64,000 nt of DNA from Planococcus shixiaomingii. Lineage in GTDB: Bacteria; Bacillota; Bacilli; Bacillales_A; Planococcaceae. Where the stretch lies: positions 852,001 through 916,000 of the forward strand of contig NZ_CP129236.1 of assembly GCF_030413615.1 (NCBI RefSeq), written 5' to 3'. This document shows positions 1-8,020 of the stretch, piece by piece. Below the pieces are notes generated by a model that was not told where the DNA came from, did no database searches, and worked only from the letters and a program-made list of their open reading frames with translations. The position numbers were made by a program, and so were the translations under genes. Within the stretch, counting starts at the first letter, position 1, and each line of letters opens with the position of its first letter.

Positions 1-181
1 TGACAATTTTGTCATAAGTCACTTCTTTTTTCTTAGTTACGACGGTCGTGATGCCATCTTTATAGGTTACTTTGTCGTCTTTTCCATAGTCATAGTCGGC
101 CCCAGTATTGCCTGCGATTGCTCCAGAAGTGAAGCCAAACGACAACACAAGAGCTAACAAAAACATAGCTAATTTCTTCAT
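1..181 (-). CDS. Secreted protein, N-terminal fragment (runs off the left edge)
   Basis: Reading the minus strand from an ATG at 181, an open frame runs off the window edge. It begins with a typical signal peptide: KK, a hydrophobic core of about 15 residues, then an AIA-like cleavage site near residue 23. A hydrophilic region rich in Tyr, Asp and Lys follows. An AAAGGAG ribosome binding site sits a few bases upstream. Only 60 residues are visible, so the family cannot be named. It is probably a small exported or wall-associated protein. Confidence 0.7.
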   Translation of the reverse strand, partial: MKKLAMFLLALVLSFGFTSGAIAGNTGADYDYGKDDKVTYKDGITTVVTKKKEVTYDKIV

Positions 182-298
182 GGTCTTATTCTCCTTTGTG
201 AAAAAAATTTTGTCTTTTTTCTCCAGAAAACCAGCAACATGTAAAATACATCCATACTGCAGAGACTTACAACCTAAACCATACGAATCAATAAACTC

Positions 299-330
299 CT
301 ACTTTTTATGCGGCCGCGTGTAAAAAGTAG
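299..330. other. Inverted repeat in the leader of the left-edge gene
   Basis: The arms CTACTTTTTA (299-308) and TAAAAAGTAG (321-330) are perfect complements around a GC-rich centre containing GCGGCCGC. The hairpin lies about 120 bases upstream of the minus-strand start at 181, so it would sit in the 5' leader or promoter region of that gene. It could be an operator or an RNA hairpin. The rest of 182-538 is AT-rich, and I see no gene in it. Confidence 0.5.
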
Positions 331-538
331 TTCATTGTTTCTGCTACGATTATATTATAAATAACAAATAATTGCTAGAGTTTTTAGAATATTTTAATAA
401 ATTTTTTCGATTTGTAATAATTTATTGCAATAACTGGAATGTTTCCTTTTTGTTCCTTTGTTTTGATTACGTAATATTTTGGGTATCCGAAGAGTAGCAA
501 TAAAAGTAATTTATCTTTTAATAGGAGTGAAACCGTTT

Positions 539-1324
539 ATGCCATACGCTGAAATTGATGACTCTTTATCACTCTACTATCATATAAAAGGCGAAGGAAT
601 GCCGATTGTCTTTATCCATCCGTTTGTTATGGGACATAATGTGTTTATGCACCAAGAACGCCTTGCTGAACATTACAAGACCATTTTTTTTGATTTGACT
701 GGCCATGGCAACAGTCTAAAAGGCAATGAACCGATAACTATAGGTCTGCTTGCCGACCATCTAAAAGAGCTGCTTGATCAGCTGGATTGCGAAAAAGTAG
801 TCGTGTGCGGTTATTCCCATGGCGGTTTGGTTGCACAAGAGTTCGCCTTAAAATATCCGGAACGAACAATTGCAGTAATTTTATCGGGTGGGTATTCTGA
901 ACTAAATAATTTTTCGCCGATTTTCTTTATCAAGTCAGTCATGTACATGGCGAAGTTCCGCCAAATTCCACTTGCTGCAAAACTGCAGGCGAAGCTGAAT
1001 AAACATTATCCGGAAGATGAAGAAAAAATATACGAACTGGCCCGGAAATCTGATCCGCAGCGAGCATACGAGTTTTGCAAAAACGGGCTTGGCTACAGAT
1101 CCACCTATTCATTGCATCGCCTAAAAATGCCCATTCTGCTTGTTTACGGTACTCTTGAAAAACCGATGCACCATTACCAGATTCCTTTCTTAAAAGAGGC
1201 ACCTCAAACTGAAGTTGTCTATGTCGATAAAGGGACCCATCAAGTGCCCCCGGGGTCTTTTCAGGAATTCAATGCGGCGGTGCACCAATTTTTAAAACCG
1301 ATAAACGAGTCCTACAACCAGTAA
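539..1324 (+). CDS. Alpha/beta-hydrolase fold protein
   Basis: A 261-residue soluble hydrolase of the alpha/beta fold. The nucleophile elbow is G-Y-S-H-G (near residue 100, in VVCGYSHGG), and the C-terminal histidine sits in DKGTHQVPPG. The catalytic acid is less clear: the usual strand-end Asp position reads YGTLE, so Glu may serve. An upstream in-frame TTG at 479 exists. The ATG at 539 is chosen because AGGAGTG precedes it at good spacing. The gene is followed closely by a CPBP protease gene in the same direction (21-base gap), suggesting a two-gene operon. The substrate cannot be read from sequence. Confidence 0.8.
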   Translation: MPYAEIDDSLSLYYHIKGEGMPIVFIHPFVMGHNVFMHQERLAEHYKTIFFDLTGHGNSLKGNEPITIGLLADHLKELLDQLDCEKVVVCGYSHGGLVAQEFALKYPERTIAVILSGGYSELNNFSPIFFIKSVMYMAKFRQIPLAAKLQAKLNKHYPEDEEKIYELARKSDPQRAYEFCKNGLGYRSTYSLHRLKMPILLVYGTLEKPMHHYQIPFLKEAPQTEVVYVDKGTHQVPPGSFQEFNAAVHQFLKPINESYNQ

Positions 1325-1345
1325 AAACACGTATGGAGGAGTCTA

Positions 1346-1978
1346 ATGAAAAATTTCGTGCGCTTAATTGGGCCATCTCTTATGATTTTTCTCGGCCTGC
1401 AATTTTTTCAGAACGTAGTTGTAACGTTTGGGCTATTTTTCGGCTGGCTCGCTTTAGTTCCCATCGTCGACAAAGCGTTCCCGAAAGAGCGGTTGAAATT
1501 AGACAAAAAAGCTCTTTTAGTCGGAGTGGGGAGCGGACTCGTTTTTTTCCTCTTCGTATACGGAGGAGCAAGCTGGCTTCATGTCTACCTGCTCGATATC
1601 AATAAACTTCGGGTTCTCTTGCTGGATTGGGGGTTCGCAGGTCCATGGGAATTTGCTTTTATCTTGCTGTTTATCTTTCTTAATCCGGTATTGGAGGAAG
1701 TGTATTGGAGAGGCTATATGTATGAAAAGCTGCGGACGAACGGCACAGCTCTCTATGCAATTGGCATGACTGCCGCCTTCTATACGCTTTACCATGTCAT
1801 TACGGTGTTCCACTTGTTCCAGTCCGGCTATACGTTGGTCGCCGTTCTGCCTGTATTAATCGTTGGCCTTTTATGGGCCTACATAAGGGAAAAAACAGGG
1901 TCAATCACAGCCACGATCATCGGCCATTCCATCGCCGATTTTGCGATCATGTGCGTGTATTGGTTTATTGTAAGGTGA
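1346..1978 (+). CDS. CPBP-family intramembrane metalloprotease
   Basis: A 210-residue multi-pass membrane protein with the three CPBP (Abi/Rce1-like) motifs: the EExxxR motif in LEEVYWRG (near residue 117), a His in FYTLYHV, and HSIAD near the C terminus. These residues form the intramembrane metal site in characterised relatives. Members of the family act on membrane proteins or prenylated peptides and often give bacteriocin self-immunity; no bacteriocin gene is seen here. GGAGG precedes the ATG. It is second in the operon with the alpha/beta hydrolase and is followed by a strong terminator. Confidence 0.85.
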   Translation: MKNFVRLIGPSLMIFLGLQFFQNVVVTFGLFFGWLALVPIVDKAFPKERLKLDKKALLVGVGSGLVFFLFVYGGASWLHVYLLDINKLRVLLLDWGFAGPWEFAFILLFIFLNPVLEEVYWRGYMYEKLRTNGTALYAIGMTAAFYTLYHVITVFHLFQSGYTLVAVLPVLIVGLLWAYIREKTGSITATIIGHSIADFAIMCVYWFIVR

Positions 1979-1988
1979 GAAGGATTCC

Positions 1989-2037
1989 TAAAAAGCCGAG
2001 TCGTGAGGCCATTGCAGCCTCGCGATTCGGCTTTTTT
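1989..2037 (+). terminator. Rho-independent terminator
   Basis: AAAAGCCGAGTCGTGAGG pairs with CCTCGCGATTCGGCTTTT (one G-T pair and one mismatch) and ends in a T run. It closes the hydrolase/CPBP operon. Confidence 0.85.
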
Positions 2038-2147
2038 CTGCGAATCCTCATTTGGGGCTTTGGTTGGGAATCGTATGTGGAGTAGGATAAACTGGGATAG
2101 AGACGTATATCAGTGAAATGAAGATTATAGTTAAAGGAGCGTTTACT

Positions 2148-2624
2148 ATGGGGTATGTAGAAGAACTGCGGGCACTCGTCGGCCATCGCCCATTGATCCT
2201 GGTTGGTGCCGTTACCGTTATTGTCGATAACCTTGGGCGACTATTGCTTGAGGAACGAAAATATCCGAAAGATAAGTGGGGGCTTGCGGGCGGGCTCATG
2301 GAACTCGGGGAGTCCACAGAAGATGTGGCAAGAAGAGAAGTGTTGGAAGAGACGGGATTGAGAGTGAATGGGCTGCATCTCATCAATATTTACTCAGGTC
2401 CAAATCACTTTGCAATAGCCGAAAACGGCGATGAATTTTACACAGTGACTGCCGCTTACTATACGGATGATTACGAAGGGGAGTTGGCGGTCGATGAGGC
2501 GGAATCGCTCAGCTTCCAGTTTTTCTCTCCGGACGAACTGCCAGCAAATATGGTCGGCAGCCACCGCCTAGTCATCGAAGATTTTTTGGCTAAGCATTAT
2601 CGGTTAGAACTGCCCTTGAAATAA
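2148..2624 (+). CDS. Nudix hydrolase
   Basis: A 158-residue protein with a complete Nudix box (G-x5-E-x7-REVLEETGL, near residues 48-70), the Mg2+-dependent site that hydrolyses nucleoside diphosphates linked to another moiety. The N-terminal part resembles YjhB/MutT-like pyrophosphohydrolases. The ATG at 2148 is preferred over 2118 because AAAGGAG lies 8 bases before it. The gene stands alone downstream of a terminator. The substrate is not predictable. Confidence 0.9.
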   Translation: MGYVEELRALVGHRPLILVGAVTVIVDNLGRLLLEERKYPKDKWGLAGGLMELGESTEDVARREVLEETGLRVNGLHLINIYSGPNHFAIAENGDEFYTVTAAYYTDDYEGELAVDEAESLSFQFFSPDELPANMVGSHRLVIEDFLAKHYRLELPLK

Positions 2625-2746
2625 AAAATCTTTAGTTATTAACCTTTCATTGTCCTGCTGCATGGATTAAACTGACTGTGAATCCACTACTTGCCGTCGC
2701 TTTCTTAGGAGTGAATAACGCTAATCAAAAGAAAGGATGTTACGAA

Positions 2747-3214
2747 ATGGGACAATTGCAAAGGCTGGAAAATTATCTTTTTATGGGTGCCCGCGTCAAG
2801 CCGCTGTTATTAAGTGAGGATACAGGCGGAAACTTTTCGGTATTTGAATTTACAGAAGTGCAAGGACTGGAACCGCCAGTTCATATTCATGAGAATGAAG
2901 ATGAAATGTGGCGGATTATAGAAGGAGAAGCGACATTTCGTCTGGAAAATAAAGAAATCCATGCAGGGCCTGGCGATGCTGTGTTTGTTCCTCAAGGAAA
3001 GCCGCATACGTTTAAATTAAAAACAAAAACAATGACCGCCATTCTTTCTTTAACATCGACCGATTTTGAAAACATCGTTAGCGAATTGGCTGTTCAGGTT
3101 CAATCGAAAGACGAAATGCCAAGCGGCCCGCCTACTAAAGAGCAGTTAGAAAAACTGCTCGAACTCGGCAAAAAATATGGTTTGACGATTCGGCCTCCAG
3201 AACATACAGTTTAA
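2747..3214 (+). CDS. Cupin-domain protein
   Basis: A 155-residue single-domain cupin. Motif 1 is HIHENEDE followed by a Gly six residues on, giving the usual His-x-His and Glu metal ligands. Motif 2 is GDAVFVPQGKPHTF with the fourth ligand His. The ATG at 2747 has GAAAGGA upstream; the longer frame from 2678 lacks a site. It belongs to the quercetinase-like group and is a paralogue of the cupin triplet at 41483-43070, sharing the motif layout and a C-terminal K-Y-G-L-type tail. Function is unknown; such proteins can be dioxygenases or small-molecule binders. Confidence 0.85.
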   Translation: MGQLQRLENYLFMGARVKPLLLSEDTGGNFSVFEFTEVQGLEPPVHIHENEDEMWRIIEGEATFRLENKEIHAGPGDAVFVPQGKPHTFKLKTKTMTAILSLTSTDFENIVSELAVQVQSKDEMPSGPPTKEQLEKLLELGKKYGLTIRPPEHTV

Positions 3215-3215
3215 G

Positions 3216-3259
3216 ATAAAAGGCAAGGCTGAAAATCGATCGATTTTCGGCCTTGCCTT
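3216..3259. terminator. Bidirectional terminator
   Basis: AAAAGGCAAGGC ... GCCTTGCCTTTT surrounds an inner palindrome with TGAAAATCGATCGATTTTCG. It has A and T tracts on both sides and serves the convergent cupin and lipoprotein genes. Confidence 0.85.
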
Positions 3260-3769
3260 TTATTCTTTAATAAATAAGGGGAAAGCATAGATTGCTGTAC
3301 CTTCTTCCCAAGTACCTTGAACTTCATAACTTACATGCCCAGCCTGGTTGTCAAAGTTCAAGTCAGCAGAACTGCTGGCAATTGTATTGTCTTCATTACA
3401 GATACGAATCACATAGCTTGTCGGTGGAATATCGAAATCTAATTCGATTTTCGTGTCTTGATTTATCTCTTTAGCTCTGTTCTTTTTCACTGTGTCACAG
3501 GGCGAATCCGCATCTGCCTCGACACTTTCGATGATTCCATCGGCCAATGTTCTTGACCAGCTATAGCCGCCAGGTACAGCCAGTATCCTTTCCTCACCAG
3601 CTAAAACGGTCAGGCTAGGGGGTTTTAAGAAATCATGGATTTCCGTTTCAGTGCCTGATTTTTTAGATTCAGTATTTGATGTTTGAGCTTCGGATTTTGG
3701 GCTGGAACAGCCAAAAAGCGCTAAAAAGATAAAAGTCATAATCACGGCCAATAAACACTTATGCTGCAT
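3260..3769 (-). CDS. Putative lipoprotein, unknown function
   Basis: A 169-residue protein with a lipoprotein signal peptide ending LALFGC-SS. A Ser/Thr/Lys-rich linker is followed by a probable beta-rich extracellular domain. The start at 3769 is chosen because AAGGAAAGGGGG precedes it; the longer frame to 3859 would bury the signal peptide. No family is recognised. Cysteines near the middle (SPCDT and RICNE) could form a disulphide. The gene is monocistronic and ends in the shared terminator. Confidence 0.7.
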   Translation of the reverse strand: MQHKCLLAVIMTFIFLALFGCSSPKSEAQTSNTESKKSGTETEIHDFLKPPSLTVLAGEERILAVPGGYSWSRTLADGIIESVEADADSPCDTVKKNRAKEINQDTKIELDFDIPPTSYVIRICNEDNTIASSSADLNFDNQAGHVSYEVQGTWEEGTAIYAFPLFIKE

Positions 3770-3939
3770 TGTCTTTCCCCCTTTCCTTAGTAGACTTAGA
3801 GTATACCAAAAAGTTACAGTTTTCTTCGTCTTCCTGTGTATGGATTTTTGTGGCAGCATATCAAGGCGTAAAACGGGTATAAAATTACCAACTATGTTTA
3901 TATGAAAAAGAGCTTAACAAGCAGAAAGGATGATCATAG

Positions 3940-5145
3940 ATGAAATACAATTTTGACGAAATCGTCAATCGCCGAGGAACTTACTCGTTGAAGTGGGACG
4001 GGGCAGAACTCATCAAACAATTCGGAATCACTGAACGTTACGATGAGGACACGATTCCGTTATTTACCGCTGATATGGATTTGCCTGTGCCGCAGCCTTT
4101 GATTGATGCACTACATAAAACTGTGGACCACCGAATTTTCGGCTATTCGGTATTCCCGGAAGAGTACTACGAGGCAATTCAGCACTGGTTTAAAAAGCGG
4201 CATAATTGGGACATAAAAAAAGAACACATCGTTTATAGCCCAGGAACCGTCCATGCCTTGAATGTCGCGGTCAAAGCTTTTACCCAATCCGGCGACGGCA
4301 TCATTATCCAGCGCCCGGTATACCCGCCATTCACTGGAGTCATCGAAGAAAACGGCCGAGTAGTCGTCAACAACGCCCTGAAAGCAGATGACAGCGGGTA
4401 TTACTCCATCGATTTTGAGGATTTCGAAGAAAAGGCGAAAGATGAACATACGAAGATGTTCATCCTTTGCAATCCTCACAATCCAACGGGCCGCATCTTC
4501 AAAGAAGACGAACTGAAGCGGTTAGCGGACATTTGCTACCGCCATGATGTACTCATTGTCGCGGATGAAATCCACGGCGATTTGATCCGTAAAGACCAAA
4601 CGTTCTATCCAATGGCGAAAGTGGCTGAACAGACCGACCACATCTTAACACTGACTGCTATCAACAAAACGTTTAATACAGCGGGGCTTCATTGTACGAA
4701 TGTTATTGTGACTGATACAGACCGAATGGCGACTTTCGCTACTGAGATGGGAATGCAGCTCGGTTCACCGTTTACAATTGCCGCTTTGATCGCGGTCTAC
4801 AACGAAGGCGAGGAATGGCTGGAGCAGCTCAAAGACTATTTGGACGATATGATGGACTATGTAAAAAACTTCTTTGCAGAACATATGCCGGAAGTCAAAG
4901 TCCGGATTCCGGAAGGCACTTATGTTTTGTGGCTCGATTTTAGCGGCTATGGCCTGCCGCCTGAAGAAATCCATGACCGAATCTACAATAAAGCGAATGT
5001 CGTCTTGGAAGACGGCAGCATGTTTGGCGAGGAAGGCACACAGTACCAGCGCATTTGCATTCCGTCGCCTCGCCCGTTGATCCAAGAAGCGCTAGAACGG
5101 ATTGCCCGGGAATTTGAAGACATTTCCGGGAAACAAAAAGCATAA
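3940..5145 (+). CDS. patB: MalY/PatB-type pyridoxal-phosphate C-S lyase (aminotransferase fold)
   Basis: A 401-residue fold-type I PLP enzyme. The N terminus (FDEIVNRRGTYSLKWDG) is the hallmark of the MalY/PatB group, which cleaves cystathionine or cysteine C-S bonds to pyruvate, ammonia and a thiol. The PLP lysine is K243 in AINKTFNTAG; CNPHNPTGR and VADEIHGDL carry the Asn and Asp that hold the cofactor. Length matches the family (about 390). It is monocistronic, with AGAAAGGATG upstream and a terminator directly after. A sulphur amino acid role fits; regulation is not visible. Confidence 0.88.
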   Translation: MKYNFDEIVNRRGTYSLKWDGAELIKQFGITERYDEDTIPLFTADMDLPVPQPLIDALHKTVDHRIFGYSVFPEEYYEAIQHWFKKRHNWDIKKEHIVYSPGTVHALNVAVKAFTQSGDGIIIQRPVYPPFTGVIEENGRVVVNNALKADDSGYYSIDFEDFEEKAKDEHTKMFILCNPHNPTGRIFKEDELKRLADICYRHDVLIVADEIHGDLIRKDQTFYPMAKVAEQTDHILTLTAINKTFNTAGLHCTNVIVTDTDRMATFATEMGMQLGSPFTIAALIAVYNEGEEWLEQLKDYLDDMMDYVKNFFAEHMPEVKVRIPEGTYVLWLDFSGYGLPPEEIHDRIYNKANVVLEDGSMFGEEGTQYQRICIPSPRPLIQEALERIAREFEDISGKQKA

Positions 5146-5160
5146 TAGAAATGCAAGCAA

Positions 5161-5193
5161 AGCCATCTTCAATTGAAGATGGCTATTTTTTTA
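5161..5193 (+). terminator. Rho-independent terminator of patB
   Basis: The palindrome AGCCATCTTC-AATT-GAAGATGGCT is followed by a run of eight T. Confidence 0.9.
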
Positions 5194-5259
5194 TTTATGC
5201 AGGGTTTAAGCTTGGAGGCGACGAATTGAATAAGGGCAGAAAAATGGAGGCGAAAACTT

Positions 5260-5823
5260 ATGGCAAAGCTGACTACTAACGACTTGAAAAAACATTTGGA
5301 GACCTACGAGCGAGACGAACTCATGAAAGTCATAATGGATCTAGCGAAAATGAGCAAGAAAGCCAGAAAGCATTTGTCCGATGAAGTGAAAGCGGAAGAA
5401 GCAGCCCATTTTCTGTACCAAGAGTCGAAGCAAACGATAACCGGCTATGTAAATCCTGGTGCGGAAGGCACGAAGCCACGTCTATCCAAGGCGAAAAGAA
5501 CGGTGAATGATTTTTACAAATCAACTGGCAATAAAGAACTGACTGTCGATTTGAAGCTTCACTTTGTAGAAGCCGGAACCCAATTCGCCGTAACCCAAAA
5601 AGATCTAGAAGAAAAATTTTATTCTAGAATGGTCGACATGTATTCGGAAATCGTGGATGAGTGTGAAAACGATGAGCTTTTATTCCATCAATTCAATGAC
5701 CGCCTTCACAAAATTTTGGAAACAGCGGCACCGATTGAAAACGACTATCCAGCTACTTTAACGGATAAATACCATTCAATCAGCTGGGTGGAAGACCAAG
5801 AGCAAGGGGTAACTATTCAATAA
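5260..5823 (+). CDS. Conserved hypothetical protein, DUF6155-like
   Basis: A 187-residue soluble, charged, mostly helical protein. The N-terminal pattern (TTNDLKKHLETYERDELMKV, then a helix with KKARKHLSDE) resembles DUF6155 proteins as I remember them. No catalytic motif is visible. GGAGG lies 9 bases before the ATG. The gene is monocistronic and followed by the first of two matching hairpins and a repeat element. The family call is tentative. Confidence 0.6.
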   Translation: MAKLTTNDLKKHLETYERDELMKVIMDLAKMSKKARKHLSDEVKAEEAAHFLYQESKQTITGYVNPGAEGTKPRLSKAKRTVNDFYKSTGNKELTVDLKLHFVEAGTQFAVTQKDLEEKFYSRMVDMYSEIVDECENDELLFHQFNDRLHKILETAAPIENDYPATLTDKYHSISWVEDQEQGVTIQ

Positions 5824-5856
5824 GTTATGCATTTGTAAATCCAGCCATTACTATAA

Positions 5857-5884
5857 AACCGCCATTCTTTTTGGAATGGCGGTT
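5857..5884 (+). terminator. Terminator-like hairpin, left copy of a duplicated pair
   Basis: AACCGCCATTC - TTTTTG - GAATGGCGGTT. No T run follows (next bases CAGACC). Nearly the same hairpin recurs at 6455-6483 with a T run, on the other side of the repeat element. Confidence 0.65.
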
Positions 5885-5949
5885 CAGACCGTAGAGAAAG
5901 TCTAAGATTGATGAATAGAGGTGCATATAAACAACCGGGTCGTACACTT

Positions 5950-6366
5950 CGCTTTCCGTGGGCTTGGCTTCAGCCTCCTCGTCACTGAAAAGACTGTTGC
6001 TCCTGTCTCTGCATCGCTTCGCTAGCTTCGAGACATGAAAAAGCGTTGCATCGCTGCGCTAGCTTCGTCGCAAAGACTTGGCCTCAAGACTTTCGGCCAC
6101 TGTCTTGCCTGCGGGGCCTTCCGCTCAAGCTGGCCCCACAGGAGTCTTTGTGTCCTACCCGGTCGGGCTTCGTTCTCAAATCAAGGCGACTGGTTCCATT
6201 CTAATGTTGTGATTCAGCAAAAGATGGTGCTAGACACTTTGTATACCCCTCTTGCTCGAGGAACCGGAGCGCAAGGCGGCGACTCCAGCGGGGCAGCGTA
6301 GCGACGAAGTGCCGAAATCCACTCGGGCTTGTCCCGAGTTAGTTCGGCGCGAGCCCGCGGAAAGCG
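5950..6366. repeat. MITE-like intergenic repeat element, copy 1
   Basis: A 417-bp GC-rich element with matching inverted ends: it starts CGCTTTCCGTGGGCT and ends AGCCCGCGGAAAGCG. A second copy of similar length lies at 52086-52504 and an inverted fragment at 35878-35943. Inside is a 20-bp near-perfect direct repeat (GCATCGCTTCGCTAGCTTCG, then the same with one change 37 bp on). Near the right end is a hairpin ACTCGGG/CCCGAGT whose stem is kept in copy 2 while the loop differs. No reading frame in it has a ribosome binding site or protein-like composition. It looks like a non-autonomous repeat or structured RNA family. Confidence 0.75.
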
Positions 6367-6454
6367 TCCGCCTGGAGCGGAGGAATGGTATCATTCCAAT
6401 AAGCATGCATAATCATTCCTTTAGCAAGGTAAATAGTCTTTTGTTTACAACCTA

Positions 6455-6489
6455 AACCGCCATTCCTTTTTGGAATGGCGGTTGTTTTT
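6455..6489 (+). terminator. Rho-independent terminator, right copy of the pair
   Basis: AACCGCCATTCC - TTTTT - GGAATGGCGGTT followed by GTTTTTA. It lies just beyond the stop of the minus-strand acetamidase gene. Confidence 0.75.
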
Positions 6490-6490
6490 A

Positions 6491-7792
6491 TTATCCGTAT
6501 TGGTTTTTGACTAATTCGAACAAATTGGTTTTTTTCAAATACTGTTCTGGAACTAGGAAGGTCACGGTAACGACGCCCGGGTGCCGGCCGATTTCAATCG
6601 CTCCTGTAATGGTCGAGCGGTTCATGATTTCCGGGACGGTTACGCCGAAAAATTCGGCTGCACGGGTCAAACCATTGTCGGTTGCGTCATTCAAATTAGG
6701 GCCAGATCCGATAAAGGAAATTGGATACGAATCTTCAATTTTCGCCACGTTCCACTTTTCTGCAATTTGCTGGGCGGACTGGCGCTCTTCTTGCGTGAAA
6801 GGTTTGGCCGTATAGGGCAGATCTTCAATGTTCGGCAGCAATATTGGGCCTTTAATGTTCAAGTCTTTGATGACATGGACTTGAAGGTGGGCAATGCCTG
6901 CAACATCTGCCGTATGTCCGGCGATTTCGCCGTCTCCTTGCATGGCGTGCATATCGCCGAGGTAAACGCCGCCTCCTGGAACTTTGACTGGGCATATTAA
7001 TACGGCGCCAGCGCGGACCCTGTTAACATCCAAATGGCCGTCGGTCCGGTGAGTTTCCAATTCTTCCTGGGTGCTCGTGTAATCATGGGTGGCACCGACC
7101 AAGAAAGAGCCGAAGTCCCCAGCATTGTGGGAATCCGGTGTCGGACGTGAAGGAGTTGTCCCTAATTGGCCAAGGAAGGGACGCATGCGCGCCATTGTTC
7201 CAACCAAGTCATGCGGCGCAAACGTGACTACCGGATTTTGTACAGAAGCCTCAGGCGTCTTCATGTATTCCCGCCCGTCTTTCGCAATCGTTTCAGCAGC
7301 TTCTTGCGTAAGCGTAAGGCCGATATCGCCTTTTTCCCCGAAGAACATCGTATAGCCGTTAGTAAAAACGAAAGGGGTGGCGTCTGCTCCACAATTAACG
7401 CAGCGGATTGCTTCTATGCCAATTCCTTTGATGACGGTTTTCGGATTCTTTGTGCCGCATTCAGGGCATTTCGCCGCAACGTACCCATCACCGTCTGCCC
7501 GATCTTCGTACATCTTATCGTTTCCGGAAGCTGTGGCTTGGGAAGTCACATTGATGGAATTGATACGGATGACAATGGCGTCTCCTGGTTCAGCTCCTTC
7601 GACATAAACTGGCTGAGTCACTTCATGTCCGCCTTTGATGCTGGGTGTAATCATCGGTCCCCAGCAGCCCGGGGTGGTATTGGCGATAATGTACCCGCCG
7701 TCTTTGACAGGGCCGAGCATTTCTTTTCCGGGATCCAAAATTCCATCTACAAATTGATTGACGAAAAGAGTTTCGACTACAGTTTTATTCAC
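6491..7792 (-). CDS. Acetamidase/formamidase family protein
   Basis: A 433-residue member of the FmdA/AmdA family, which hydrolyses short amides (formamide, acetamide) to the acid and ammonia. Family signatures visible are PGCWGP near the N terminus, the GDMHAMQGDGE metal-site block, and a C-terminal GIxxxxDxxx-like region. Residues about 106-140 carry CPEC and CVNC pairs, a zinc-ribbon-like insertion. It starts with GTG, with AAGGAGG 6 bases upstream. It is monocistronic and divergent from the ROK regulator gene. The exact amide is unknown. Confidence 0.87.
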   Translation of the reverse strand: MNKTVVETLFVNQFVDGILDPGKEMLGPVKDGGYIIANTTPGCWGPMITPSIKGGHEVTQPVYVEGAEPGDAIVIRINSINVTSQATASGNDKMYEDRADGDGYVAAKCPECGTKNPKTVIKGIGIEAIRCVNCGADATPFVFTNGYTMFFGEKGDIGLTLTQEAAETIAKDGREYMKTPEASVQNPVVTFAPHDLVGTMARMRPFLGQLGTTPSRPTPDSHNAGDFGSFLVGATHDYTSTQEELETHRTDGHLDVNRVRAGAVLICPVKVPGGGVYLGDMHAMQGDGEIAGHTADVAGIAHLQVHVIKDLNIKGPILLPNIEDLPYTAKPFTQEERQSAQQIAEKWNVAKIEDSYPISFIGSGPNLNDATDNGLTRAAEFFGVTVPEIMNRSTITGAIEIGRHPGVVTVTFLVPEQYLKKTNLFELVKNQYG

Positions 7793-7988
7793 GCTAATCC
7801 TCCTTATCTTTAATTATTTGACTATTCAAATTATATAATTTTAGGAGGCGCATTAACAACATAATATTTAACAGGGTTATGCTTTGCATTTTTTTCAAAT
7901 GCACGTAACGAGTAGAGTAGCCTTGAATTATGGTCGGAATTTTCGAATAATTATTTAATGTAAGAACAAATTAAGTTAAAATACGATT

Positions 7989-7998
7989 TAACAAAGTT
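7989..7998. promoter_or_regulatory. Possible ROK-repressor half-site upstream of its own gene
   Basis: TAACAAAGTT at 7989-7998 is the exact reverse complement of AACTTTGTTA in the candidate operator at 9331-9340. The shared 10-mer, 22 bases before the ROK start, suggests autoregulation. The remaining 7793-8020 is AT-rich, divergent-promoter-like sequence with no gene. Confidence 0.4.
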
Positions 7999-8020
7999 GC
8001 TTTTGGAGGTGGTTTGAGGG

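Noticed and set aside
5950..6366. Insertion sequence
   Set aside because: It has inverted ends but no transposase or remnant; too short to be autonomous.
6035..6455. Open frames inside repeat copy 1
   Set aside because: They follow the GC-rich repeat, lack ribosome binding sites and are not kept in frame in copy 2.
7166..7813. A 215-codon open frame on the plus strand, opposite the acetamidase gene
   Set aside because: It is antisense to a gene with clear family motifs, has low-quality composition and no ribosome binding site.
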